This document shows positions 11,601 to 23,070 of a stretch of DNA of 64,000 nt, piece by piece. The stretch lies in the NCBI GenBank assembly GCA_013399895.1, contig VXBA01003820.1, positions 62,418 to 126,417 of the forward strand. Reading direction: 5' to 3'. Source of the stretch: Serilophus lunatus. Its lineage: Eukaryota > Chordata > Aves > Passeriformes > Eurylaimidae. Position 1 is the first letter of the stretch; each line of letters begins with the position of its first letter. Position numbers and translations under genes: made by a program. The notes beneath the pieces are model-generated. The model saw only the letters and a program-made list of their open reading frames with translations. It made no database searches and was not told the DNA's origin.

Positions 11601-13520
11601 GACTGCAGTTTGGAAATTTAATAACTTTGAGCAAAGAGTCACTTCCTGCACTATAAATTCCTGTATGATAAATTCTTCTGTATGATGATTGTATATCTAG
11701 ATTTTTCTAGATGCATGTTCTTTTTTATCTGGCCCCTTTGTACAGATCTACTTTTAAGGACATCTTTTGTACAGGAGGAGTATCCAGGCACCTATTAGAT
11801 TTAAAAGGTCAGAAACCTCGACACCCTAGAAATCCTGTGTATGACCAAAGAGTGCTTGAATTATGGGCTTTTGACTGTCTGACTTCAAGTATGTCAGTTG
11901 GCAGAAGAGAATTTCAAAACAGAAGATTATACAGGAGCTGTGTGTGAGCTACATGCTGAGAATGTTGGTACTGATGTTGACATACATAATGAGGGATAAG
12001 AACTAACCAAAACAGGATGTTTAACTGATGTAACTTCAAGGAAACTCATAGGCTAAAAATGTTTCAAACAAGAGCAAGGACAGTTTGTGAATGGATACAC
12101 ATGCCAGATGCATGATTAGTGTAAGTATGTGAACCAGCTCCAAAGCAATCTGTGGACACAGCATATATAATACACACATATTGTTTTGTAAAGGGGATTG
12201 TGGTTTAGGCTGCCAGCCTCATTGTGTGTTATTGTCTGACTAGCGTTTTAGTATTTGTTATGTTGTTTGGATATAAGGAAATCTCAGTGATTCTGGTATG
12301 GAGTCAGGTCTGTGGCTTCAGTGTTTAAGCCCCTAGGAGGTGTGAAAGACATGTTAGGAGAAAGTGCTGGCATATACCAGATGCAGAAATGTTCTAGTCT
12401 ACTGGCTGGCTATAAAATTCCTCATGGTCTTTTGTTAATTTGTCTTTTTTGTTCAACAACTGTCTGGGAATTCTGTGAAAATGAGGTCTGGAGCAGTGCT
12501 ACCTCCGGGTTTGTGGAGTTCAGACTCATGGAGTCTGCTATTCTGAAAGAAAATATGCTGCCCCCAAATAGATTGCTCTGCAGTCTTGGGTTTCATCAGC
12601 CCTGGTTCTTTGGTCTGTAGCAATTGCAAGGATATATCAGAGGGAGAAAAAGGCTGAGTAAGGCCTCTTGAACAATCTGTTTTGAATAAAAAAGTCTGAG
12701 TAAGGCCTCTTGAGCAATCTGTTTTGAATAATAATTTATGTCTGATTATTTCCTTTGTACCTGATTAATTACCTGCTGATTTCTCAAACCACTGTCCATC
12801 ACTGCTCATGCAGTTTGTCAGGTAGGATATGGTAGAAGTGTCCTGGATTGGAAGCAAGGTAATCAGCAAAAGAGTAACTATTTTGAGTACAGAGGAATAA
12901 GGACTATTCAAGCAGAAGGAGAATTTCTTACATTTCTAGGACTACTTCCCTGACAATCTGCAAATCTTTTATCACAACAGTCTAAATATTCAAGTAGTCC
13001 TGGCCAAATACAGTTGTCCTTAAAACTAGCTCTAGTTGTTCTTAACTTTCTTCTGAGGAGACTTCTTCGTAATTAGGCAGTATAGTCTCCAGCCTTCTCT
13101 ATCTGACCGCCTGACATTCCCTCAGTCCTGGAAGTATGTGCTACTGAGAGGTGTTTTAGTGCAAATCTAATCCTGTTAGTGTTTTATTATATATATAGAA
13201 AGGGTACAATTCACGTGGGGAGAGGAGACAGGACCACTAGTTTGTCTGTGCAACACAGCAGTGCAAGACAGTAGTTTCCTCAGAAGTTTTCTGATGTTAA
13301 GCATTCAGGGCATCCTGTCTCTTCACTGCTTTCTGGGGGAATTAAAATTCAGGATCTCAGAAGAGCTCCAGCTGATAACATGACAAGGCAGCATAGCACA
13401 TAGACCAAGTACTGAGCTTTCTAGTTCGATGCTCTGTTTTCTGAAACTCAGTGAAGTGTGTTGACCCTGGCTTGATGCCAGGTGCTCACCAAAGCTGCTT
13501 TGTCCCTCCCGTCCTCTGAT
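8650..13520. other. Intergenic spacer, HEXB side
   Basis: 4.9 kb without a supportable gene. Open frames here (for example 9070-9345 on both strands) are short, overlap in several frames and match no family I know. Minor features are a (CA)7-like run at 10693-10706 and a 42-bp tandem duplication at 12654-12731. No transposon recognised. Confidence 0.6.
12654..12731. repeat. 42-bp direct tandem duplication
   Basis: A 36-base core starting CTGAGTAAGGCCTCTTGA occurs at 12654-12689 and again at 12696-12731 with one substitution (AACAATC versus AGCAATC), separated by AAAAGT. A recent local duplication of unique sequence. Confidence 0.9.
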
Positions 13521-13527
13521 GGATGAA

Positions 13528-13600
13528 CCATAGAACGATAGAATGGTTTAGGTTGGAAGGAACCTTAAAGATCATCTAGTTCCAGTGACCCTGCGATGGA
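13528..13600 (-). mobile_element. Short CR1 3'-end fragment
   Basis: AACCATAGAACGATAGAATG followed by GGTTTAGGTTGGAAGGAACC and AAAGATCATCTAGTTCCA is the reverse complement of the last ~70 bases of CR1 (TGGAACTAGATGATCTTTAA ... ATTCTAT). Only the extreme 3' end was inserted or survives. It abuts the retroviral-type repeat that follows. Confidence 0.88.
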
Positions 13601-13629
13601 TGAAAGACTATATGATGAATATATGATGG

Positions 13630-14660
13630 AAGTCTCATGCATCACGATAAGGAGAGTGAGAGATCTGACATCAATCACCGTCATGGGGAAAACAGACCTG
13701 ACTTGGGGAACAGTTTATTTCTTACAGTCCACTCAGAGTAGGATAACAAGAAATAATACCAAATCTTAGAAGTATCTTCCTGCACCCCTCACTTCTTCCT
13801 GGACCCAACTTCATTCACAATTTTCTCCACCTTCTCCCTCCAAGCAGTGCAGGAGCTTAAGGAATAGGGATTGCGGTCAGTTCAACGCATGTTGTCTCTG
13901 ACGCTCCTTCTTCCTCAGAAAGAATTTTCCTCACACTCTTCCACTGCTCTAGTGTGATTCCCTCCCACAGGAGACAGTCCTCCATTAATTTCTGCTATGT
14001 CAGCCCTTCCCACAAGCTGCTGATCTTCACAAATTGCTCCACTGTGGGTCCCTCCTATGGGGCATAGTCTTTCATAAACAGACTATTCTAGCATGGCTCC
14101 TCCATAGAGCCACAAGTCCTGCTTGCAAACTTGCTCTGGAGTGGGCTCCTCTCCACAGGTCCCCAGATCCTGCCAGGAGCCTGCTCCAGCGTGGGCTTCC
14201 CACAGGGTCACAACCTCCTTCTGGCATCCACCTGCTGCAGTATGGGGTCCTCTACAGGCTGTAGGTGGATATCTGTTCCACTGTGGACCAACCTGGACTG
14301 CAAAGGAACAGCCTTCCTCACCACGGTATGCACTGCAATGTGTGGCAGAATCTCTGCTCCAGCCTCTCCTTTTTTTGCTCTCCTAGGTGTCTGCAGAGCT
14401 GTTTTCTCTCGTATATTGTCACTTGTGCAGTTGCAGAAGGGATTTTCTCACCCTTTTTAAATACATTATTCCCGAGGTGCTACCACTGTCACTGATGGGC
14501 CCAGCCTTGGCCAGCAGCAGGTCTGTCCTGCAGCTGTGTGGCATTGACTCTGTTGGACGTGGGAGAAGCTTCTGGCAGCTTCTCACAGAAGCCACCCCAG
14601 CAGTCCCACTTCTAAAAAAAATTGGCCACAAAACTTCAATGTGCCCGACTGTACAGCAGA
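13630..14660. mobile_element. Endogenous-retrovirus-type interspersed repeat (diverged)
   Basis: About 1 kb that resembles an abundant avian ERV-derived repeat I recall (ACCGTCATGGG near 13680, TTATTTCTTACAGTCCACTC, repeated 'tgctccaNNgtggg' blocks, a TTTTTTTGCTCT-rich middle, GGGAGAAGCTTCTGGCAG and CTTCTCACAGAAGCCACCCC). Within it a motif near TGCTCCASYGTGGG recurs at 13945, 13993, 14035, 14085, 14132, 14182, 14233 and 14274, so the internal part is an imperfect array of ~48-bp units. Open frames of 70-109 codons at 14034-14692 lie inside and have no recognisable product. Ends and orientation are uncertain; family name rests on memory. Confidence 0.6.
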
Positions 14661-14699
14661 ACCTGTTTTTTGAGGTAATATCAGAATTCTAAGATCTCA

Positions 14700-16550
14700 A
14701 AAGAACAGAGAGCATCCAGATGTGCAGGCTGGTCAACCAGGAAGAAGAGCAATACAGAATAATAATATGATAATAATATATTATGAACCAAAGGCCCACA
14801 TGGACATAAGTACTGTACGTTCGTTTGATGTTAAATTTCTGTGAGAGCATCTGTCACTTATCTGTTGCATCAGTGTAATAAATTACACATTGAACACACA
14901 GATTCATCTGCATCCCTTTATTCATGATAGACTAAACTGCCCATGTGCACAAGCTCTAAAAGGAGTGTTTTCTAGAGAAGTGCCTTGTTGCCACTGAATA
15001 TGAATGTGACAGAATAATTGAAATGGCCCAGAAAAATCTATTAGGAGTTTCTGCACAATGTCTGAGGTGCAGAACCCTTGAAAATTTTCCGTGTTGGAGA
15101 CTTCTTTACTAATCAAAGAAGATGAAGTCTATATGGAGAGGTATTCTTTTTTCATTCATTCATTTGGCTTTTTTTAAAATTTAAGTTAAATTAAGCCTAA
15201 CAATAAAGGGAAAGATGGCAAAATTTTTCTCCTCCTTCTGAAGCCACGTCTTCAGCAGCAGGTGGTGCTATGTTCTCACTGAATCAGCATTTTGTCTCAT
15301 TCCGAGGACATTACCCTGAAAGTGGAACTACCAGAGTAATGGAAACAACAGCTAGTCTCCTCTGCATCATTTGTTAGCTGATTACAAACCGTTCTGGGAT
15401 TCCATGAACATAAGTTTTTCCCGAGTTACTCCATGCTGGGTATATATTACAAAATAAATATTGTTTTATTTTGTAACTGAAGAAATCCATGCAAATGAGA
15501 TCCTACTTAATGATTACTTGTATCCGTGTGGTTAACATTCAAATTTAGTGATTACAGATTGCAGGATAATAGTAAATCATGTAAATGTTACAGTTTTCAG
15601 TGTGCAGGGGTAAGCCTGTGTCTTCCTTAAGGACATTAAAAGGATTTTCTAGTGGCAAAAAAAGCTAATTTAGAGAAGCAAGAAATAAAATTATTATTTC
15701 TCAGGACTTGAGTAGATTTTGTTTTGTTTCTGCCTCTTTCTTTGCTGTCACTGAAAATGCTAAACTTAGGATGGATTCTATTGCTGGGGCCTTGGGAAAT
15801 TTTTCATCCCTTTCTCCTAATTTTACTCTGCACTAAGTTCCCACTAAACAAACCACACAGTGGCTTCAAGTGGACACCAAAATCTCTAGGGAGGATTATG
15901 TGTCTGTTGTGATGAGATGTCCAGTTTGTGGGCAGTACAATTTAGTTGGACAATATGACCAGCCTACAGGCATCAGAACAGGCTGCCAACTTCTTTAGTT
16001 CAGTACTGGAACAAGCTATCTGGAGAGGCAACAGTGTTTCATCCACAGGGCCTGTGAGCTAGGGCAAGCACTGATTAATGAGGTAAATGTATGTGACATA
16101 GAAGTTATTAGGCCAAGTACCCTCATGCTATTTACTTCTGTTCACCTTCAATCCCCTAAACCAGGTTCAGCTGCTCTATGCCACCTGGGCATGCTGTGCC
16201 TCTCTCTGCTGCAGCTGAACAGAGAGATCCTGCAGCTCCACTGCCATTGCACCTTGGAGTGCTGGAGGAGGTAGGGTGTAGTAAAGCTGACTTGGACATG
16301 GAGCAAAGCTATCACTGCATTTATGTGGCCTGGGAAAGGAATCCTGTAGGATCCTGTAGGGAGAGCAAAGGAGAAAAATAAAAAAAAGGTGCATGTGTCA
16401 CTCAGCGCTCCAGTTTTTCCACTGAGGTGAAGTCCTATATGTCACATTCAGGATCAGGGACAGTCAGATGACATAAAAAGAAAGGGGTTAGCAAAAGGTA
16501 AAAGGCAGAGATGCTCCAAAAATATTTTGGATGCTTATGTTACTCTTTCT
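14700..16550. other. Intergenic spacer
   Basis: 1.85 kb, mostly AT-rich. It holds a perfect 12-bp AT-rich inverted repeat at 15447-15476. A short GC-richer stretch (16165-16280) is of unknown origin. No gene, RNA or confident transposon. Confidence 0.6.
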
Positions 16551-16646
16551 GTAATAAATGACACTGTCCTGCATGACATACTTGTCTCTAAATCAGGACA
16601 CATAGATTTGATAGGTGAACCACTTGGTGAATAAAGAATTGGCTGG

Positions 16647-16651
16647 GTGGT
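16647..16651. repeat. Target-site duplication, left (GTGGT)
   Basis: Five bases immediately before the LTR, identical to those at 17776-17780; in the uninterrupted CR1 they belong to the GGCTGGGTGGT block. Confidence 0.85.
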
Positions 16652-17775
16652 TGTGGTGGTTTAGGACCACTTTTATCGTCATGGGGCAGGTTCAATAAAG
16701 GTGATGGAAAACTGAACAGACTTTGCAGCAGGTGAACAGTTTATTACAGGGGTTTAAATTAGGGAAGGCAGGATGCCCCAAAGGGACCCCAAAATTACAC
16801 AGAGAGGAACACCTGACATGCAGGAAAAAAACACAAAAGGGAAACAAGGACAAACACAGAAAGGGAACTGCGCTTTCAGCTAGATGGCTAGCTGAAAAAG
16901 CTGTGGGGAAGGGTAGGGAAAGCTGTCTCTCTCCCTCTCTCCTGGGAACACTTCCTGGCTCTTCAGTCTCTCTGAAAATCACAAAAAGAAATAAAAACAA
17001 CTCCCTCCCACCACCTCTCTGAAGGGTTACTTGTTTGCTGAGAAAAATGGGTTAAACCGCATCATGAGGCCTGCGACGGAGGAGGAGAGCCGCTGTGGTC
17101 TTTGCCCTTGGGTCGAAAGCCGAAGAAGAGGAGGGCGGGCTGTTGGCTTCAGCTTTTAAGCCTTCTTGTTCTCGTGTGGATCTCATTGCTTTCTTCCAGG
17201 CCAAACCGTCTCTCCACTGGTCAGTGGGGCTGAGCCCCGCCTTGTTTTCNNNNNNNNNNNNNNNNNNNNNNNNNNNNNNNNNNNNNNNNNNNNNNNNNNN
17301 NNNNNNNNNNNNNNNNNNNNNNNNNNNNNNNNNNNNNNNNNNNNNNNNNNNNNNNNNNNNNNNNNNNNNNNNNNNNNNNNNNNNNNNNNNNNNNNNNNNN
17401 NNNNNNNNNNNNNNNNNNNNNNNNNNNNNNNNNNNNNNNNNNNNNNNNNNNNNNNNNNNNNNNNNNNNNNNNNNNNNNNNNNNNNNNNNNNNNNNNNNNN
17501 NNNNNNNNNNNNNNNNNNNNNNNNNNNNNNNNNNNNNNNNNNNNNNNNNNNNNNNNNNCCTCCCCGGTCCTGGGGAACGGCTGGGGGCAACCCCCCTGCC
17601 CTGTCTGGGAGAGGGCTGCCTTGATCTCGGCTTCCCTCCCCCATCCCGGCTTTTTTAAGGAAAGCAGAATTTGAACTCAGGCAGGTAAGTGAGCTCTTCT
17701 TACCCCCTTTTTTCCCAAAAAGTCCAAGCCCCCTTTGACCACACCCCGCGATCCCAGCCCCCCCAAACCAGTACA
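16652..17775 (-). mobile_element. Solo LTR of an endogenous retrovirus (copy 1), inserted in CR1
   Basis: On the minus strand it runs TGTACTGGTTTGGGG ... CCTAAACCACCACA, that is TG...CA ends, 1124 bases including an N gap. It is flanked by a perfect 5-bp target duplication, GTGGT at 16647-16651 and 17776-17780. Near its 3' end it has ATAATAAACTGTTCACCTGC (polyadenylation signal) and CATCACCTTTATTGAACCTG, blocks shared with the second copy at 53259-54385. No gag, pol or env lies next to it, so it is a solo LTR left by recombination. A 5-bp duplication fits ERV1 or ERVL classes; I lean to ERVL but could not test it. Confidence 0.93.
17250..17558. other. Assembly gap (309 N) inside LTR copy 1
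   Basis: A run of N in the GC-rich core of the LTR. The gap plus known sequence gives 1124 bases, almost exactly the 1127 bases of the ungapped copy 2, so the gap size appears realistic. Open frames called across it (for example 17095-17658) are artefacts. Confidence 0.98.
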
Positions 17776-17780
17776 GTGGT
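17776..17780. repeat. Target-site duplication, right (GTGGT)
   Basis: Five bases immediately after the LTR, identical to the left flank; CR1 sequence resumes directly. Confidence 0.85.
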
Positions 17781-18909
17781 CACACTCCAAGAGTTGCAGA
17801 CAATGGCTCAATGTCCAAGTGGAGACCAGTGATGTGTGGAGTTCCTCACTGTGTATTGTGACTGTCCCATCGACATCTTTGTTGATGATGTAGACAGTAG
17901 GATTGAGTGCACTTCAGCAAGGTGGCTGACAACATCAAGTTGTGTGGGCAGTCCACATACTGGAGGGAAGTGATGTCATTCAGAGGAACCTTGGTAGTCT
18001 TGAGAGCTAGGGCCACATGAACTTCATGAATTTCAGCAAGGTCAAATGCAAGGACCTACATCTGAGTCAAGGCAATCTCAAGCATAAACATAGGCTGGGC
18101 AGAGAATGTATTGAGAGGAGCTTTGAGTCAAATGATTTAGAAGTGGATGAGCTCATTGTGGCCGAGCAATGTGGCAAAGCCAATTGTATCCTGGGCTGCA
18201 TCAAAAGAAACATGGCCAGCAGGTCATGAGAGGTGATTTTGTCGCTGAACTCTGCTCTTATGAGACCCCACTTTGCGCACTGAATCCAGCTCTAGGACCT
18301 CCAATATAAAAAAAGACATAGGCCTATTGGAATTAGTCTAAAGGAATCCATGGAAATGATCACAAGGCTGGAACATCTCTCCTATGAGGACAGGCTGAGA
18401 GTTGGGGTTATTCAGCCTGGAGAAGGAAAAGTTCTTGGGGAAACTTACAGCACCTTTCATTACCTAAAGGAAGCCTGTAAGAAAGCTGGAGAGAGACATT
18501 TTACAAGGGCACGTAGTGATAGGACAAGAAGAAGTGGCTGTAAGCTGAAAGAAGGTAGGTTTAGGTTAGATGTTAGAAAGAAATCCTTCACTATGAGGGT
18601 ATTGAAGCAGGTAACAGGTTGCCCAGAGAAGCTGTGGATGCCCCATCCCTGAAATAATTCAAGGCCAGGTTGGCTGAGGCTTTGAGCAACATGGTGTAGA
18701 AGGTCAGGAAGGTTCCCTGCCCATAGCAGAAGGGTTGGAACTAGATGATCTTTGAGGTCATTTCCAGCCCAAGTCATTCTATGGTTCTGTGATCTATTTG
18801 GTATCTATAGATCCAAAATGCTACCAACCAGTAATGTGTTCTAGTTTATTGCCAAATTAGATCCAGTGTATTGTTCAGTGCTGGCAAATTGCTACTAATT
18901 TTTCTTTTC

Positions 18910-18935
18910 TTTTTTTTTTTTTTTTTTTTAAACAG
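18910..18935 (+). repeat. T20 tract followed by AAACAG
   Basis: Twenty T at 18910-18929 then AAACAG. By shape this imitates a splice acceptor, but no exon follows; probably a homopolymer or the reverse of a poly-A tail. Confidence 0.8.
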
Positions 18936-21900
18936 GACTATGATCCCAAAAAGCAGCAAGCTGCATGCAGGATAGTTTATTAAGAAGAAAATAACCTAAA
19001 ACTTTATTTTGCAGAGTCAAATGCAGACTCCTTCACACAGGATGGTGTGTATGAAGGGGTATGGAGGAAGGAAATACGAATTAGCCTCTTTAGGCTCATT
19101 CCATTTTTAACATGAACTTTGATTACAGAATAGGCATGCTTTATGAAGCAGTAAAGAAGCTAGTGCATGCAAAGTCTTCCACTGCTCCTTATAAAATGAA
19201 ACGAGAACATGTGTTAGGATTACAGCATGTATGCAAACAAGACCCAGAGCACCCACAAGGCAGATGCATTTTCTAGACCAGAAAATCAAAGATAAATGTA
19301 TATACCTTTTTCCCTTGGCCTTCATGAGAACTGCGAAAGAAATACACTGTTTTAGACAATAATATAGGTAACAGTATATTAAAACATCTCCAGAGAGGAA
19401 AATTTTGAGGATACTGTTTTGGTTTTAACAACACTTGTCTTTCTCTTAGACAATAGAGTGTTGCAGTGAGAGCTTGCAGATGCTTTCAATAAAAACTGAT
19501 AGTGGGACACAGGTGAATGAATACTCTAAAGACTCTGGATGAGGCCAGTTCTACCTGCCATATAATTTGCAGCTGTTCTGATTTACCTTGGGACTGTTCT
19601 ACTTCTGAATTGGTTAGCATGGTTTAGGTTGGTATGTTATATTTGGAGAACTGAGTGTTCTTTGTGAAGTATTTGGAGACCTCCTAACAGAAACATTACG
19701 ATTAGTATTTATAGTCTTTAAGCTCTTAGCTTTGGAAAAAAACCAATTTTGAATATAAATGTGTAAATATTTCTTTGAATTTTCGTTTTTATGTGTTTAT
19801 ACTGCTGTAGTCAGTCAAAGTTAATTTCATTCTGTTAGATATGCTATAGATATATCCTAAGTGACAGATTTGATCTCTAAAGGTATCAGGATATTTAGCA
19901 GTGCAGAGAAGCTGAGTAGCTTTTACTTTCAATAGCAGGAGTCATGCCGAGTTTCAAGACTGATTTAATCAGGCCTTCTTTGTGTGATCCAAAAAGGAAA
20001 AAAAACCACTTATGTTTCCAACACATAAACATTGCAGGGCATGTACAGTATATCTTTCTTCCAGCATTGCACAAGTGTATTGTTTTTCTCTTCTTGATGG
20101 TATTTGTACACAGAATATTTCTGTGTATTCTGTCCTCCTCGAGGAATCCATTGCACAAGTGAATCAGATAGGCTCTCTGTCCAGATTGCTTTCTATTTAC
20201 TATAACAGAACAAAGAATTTCTAACAGAAAGGAGAGAGAAGGTATTGGCAATAAGGTTGATATGTACAGTAAGAGATATTAATGACCTCCTTAGTCACAG
20301 CAGTGCCAATCATTATACACAAGTCTTTAGACATGGGGTGTGAGAATTCCTCTGGCTTCGGGCATAAACCTCTTTGAGCAGACATTCTGCTAACTTATTC
20401 ACTTCCACTAAGGGAAGTGTACAGCCAGATTTGTGTTTACCAAGGATAATCTCCCATGCTGTCCTACTAAATTTATAACTCTAAGTATTCTGGCCTTGTA
20501 GCTGGCTGTACACTAAACCCCAAGTTTTCTCACTGGTATAAGAGGCCTGCTGAAATGGTAATCAATCAGGCATTCACTGGAGCTGTCTTTAGAGAAGATG
20601 GCTGCAGCAGGACAGGTCTTAATGTGTTCTTGTTGACCATCTTCACTTCTGAGGAACTACCGGTGGTGGTGGATCAGTCATCGTATTTTTCATGGACAGA
20701 ATGGGTTAATATTTTCCCACATTTTTAGTACTGTGTAAGCCTTTATAGTCTATGTTGTGGTTCAGGTAAATACAAATTACAGGGTCATGGTATTCATAGG
20801 ACTGAAATTAATTTTGCCCTCCCAGCCATTATGTATTTCAAAAAAAATTGGAAATATTTTCTAGGATTTTAGTGGATAAATTGTAAACCTGTTTTAAATG
20901 TTGGTATTTAGTAAGTTTGAAGACAGCTAGAAAAAAATAATCATTTAATCAGCCTTAGACTGTAGCCTCCAGGTTTCTCTGAGATACTATTAGGTCTGTC
21001 TCCCTTTACCTGATCATTGAGATATCTGGGTTTTTGTTTAAATGGCTATGCTCTTACTCGTGATTTACTGAACAAGACAACATGGTGCGAGAAGTAGCAT
21101 GTAATTTGAAACAGGACTAACAATGAATTGAGGAGAGGAACTTTTAGGTTTTCGGTGCTGGTATAGGAAATGTTACAAAACCGAAAAAAGCTGGAGGTTA
21201 AGGTTACTTTTTAGAAACAGAAGTTATGAAATCACCTTATGATGCCATTTCGAATGAGATTATAAAGTTAATTTACTATTGCTGTTTTTGTTTAGTTGGG
21301 TTTTTTTTGTTGGTGGTGGGGTTTTGGTTTTTTTTCTGGGATAAAATCAGAAATGTCACAGTGATAACACCAATTATTCTAAAGATGTGTGTCTCCACTT
21401 GGTAATGCTCACATCTCTGTATATCTTCTATTTCATTAAATAAAAACCTGCATTTAATGAAGTGTACTTCATTACAAGGGAAACTAGTGGTTGCTGTCCA
21501 ACTCCCATGTTAGTGCCTATTTTTTTAGTGGCATTCTTACAATTCTTCATTTCTACACTGATATGCACTCAAACTTTTTTTTTGTCCTGTCTCTTCTGAC
21601 ATCTTGGTGAAATACTAGTTTTATGAAATACTGTCTGCTGCTTTTCTTTTCCTTTCCTTTATATGCTTTCCTACATGCCTTTTCATTCCCTCCTCTACCT
21701 CATGCTTTTACTATTGCACTAGAAACTTGGCTTTTGTGCAGGACCCAAAAAAACTTTTCAGATGTCATATGGTTCTTTGAGAACTAGCACTTTAATTTCA
21801 AATAATATTTGAAAACACATTTCTGTTCCTTACAGAGAAGAAAAAAAAACAAAACAAGAAAAATCCCCTGCCCAATTCCAAATTGGAGGAATTAAAGGAT

Positions 21901-23012
21901 ACTAGTTTTTGATGTCTTCTGAATTTTTAGCTAACTGCTGAATGTTTTTTTATATGGTTACAGTTACCAGTCACTTTTGTACTAATGGTTTCCATCTCAT
22001 TTCCATTAGTTGCTTGCTCTGTTTTTTGTAAATACTACCTACAGTTATGTACCATTTACTGCTGGAAGAATAAGTAAGTGCATGTTTAAAATACAGTCAA
22101 GTGAAATTTTAGTCTGAAATTGAAATTTTAAGTGCATCTCTTTAAACATGATAGCACTGATGATTCAGTCCCATGATTTGCCATTAACTGTATCACAAAC
22201 ATTTCCTGCAGCTTAACTTGCTATTCCTGTCCCTTGCCCTCTTGAGATAAATGGACTTCCGGCAACAGTTTTGACAATACTCTTGTCTACAAGTAATAAA
22301 ACATCTGGAAATTAGACTAGATGGCTAAAACAGTTCTATGTAATAATATGTATCTGGCATTCATACAACCTTTGTATAATGCATGGTTTTTATGGACCAG
22401 ATGTTGTATTTATGTGTTATGAGGAACAGAGGCATGTTCAGTCATGCTTTTTATTGCATTTAAATGCAAGGTATATTTTAATAACTCTCAAAGGGAATTG
22501 TCTCCTATTGATTAGAAACTGTCAGTGTGTTAGACATAAACCTGAAAAAGCAAATGAATCTGTCAGAAAACTGTAGATGAAATTTAAGTTGACATTAAGC
22601 TGTATACTTATTGTGACCTGGCTCCAAAAAAAAGCATAGAAAAAAGAAAAAGAAAAAGGAAACTAATAAATTTCTGCTTATTCCTCCACTGAAGGTGATC
22701 TATGAAGACTTTGATCTAAGAGTTGTTTATTTCTTTTCTAGGACTGTGTTCTGTTAGATTTGGGTGTTGCGAAATAATTATTCTTTTATGTCTATTCTTC
22801 AGCCTTTAAGATAACAGCTTTGCAAAAAAAGTCAGCTGTCAAGTCTCCATTTTTAGAGTCTTGCATTTTCAAGTAAGGAGAATTGATCTTCTGTTGGGTG
22901 GAAAAGGGATTCCACTGAATCATATCCACCTCGATTTTGCTAGTGTTCACTTCCAAACATCACTGGAAAGCAGATAACTGAGCTGTTCTCTCCTCTATGC
23001 TTTTTCTTTATC

Positions 23013-23070
23013 TATTATTATTATTATTATTATCATCATTATCATTATTATCATTATTATTATTATTATT
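23013..23070. repeat. (ATT)n microsatellite with ATC interruptions
   Basis: About 58 bases of ATT/ATC triplets. Confidence 0.95.

Larger units (their letters stand above)
16555..18795 (+). mobile_element. CR1 LINE, split by an LTR insertion
   Basis: Plus-strand CR1 covering the reverse-transcriptase part and 3' end, interrupted at 16652-17775. Left piece (16555-16651) translates to DTVLHDILVSKSG and RIGWV, matching the CR1 RT FDTV.HDIL and NWL.G blocks. Right piece (17776-18795) continues with NGSMSKWRPVMCGVP, then FSKVADNIKLCG at about 17910-17945 in place of the catalytic FADD, then RLEHLSYEDRLR, FRLDVRKKSFTMRV, and the 3' tail GAACTAGATGATCTTTGAGG to ATTCTATGGTTCTGTGAT. Stops and frameshifts throughout, plus loss of the second catalytic Asp (VADN), make it a dead copy. 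Confidence 0.93.

Noticed and set aside
15930..16060. Possible CR1-like phrase (TACTGGAACAAGCTATCTGG)
   Set aside because: Only one short phrase fits; neighbouring blocks of CR1 are missing, so not called.
17095..17658. Open frames of 152-187 codons
   Set aside because: Mostly translated from N; artefact of the gap in LTR copy 1.
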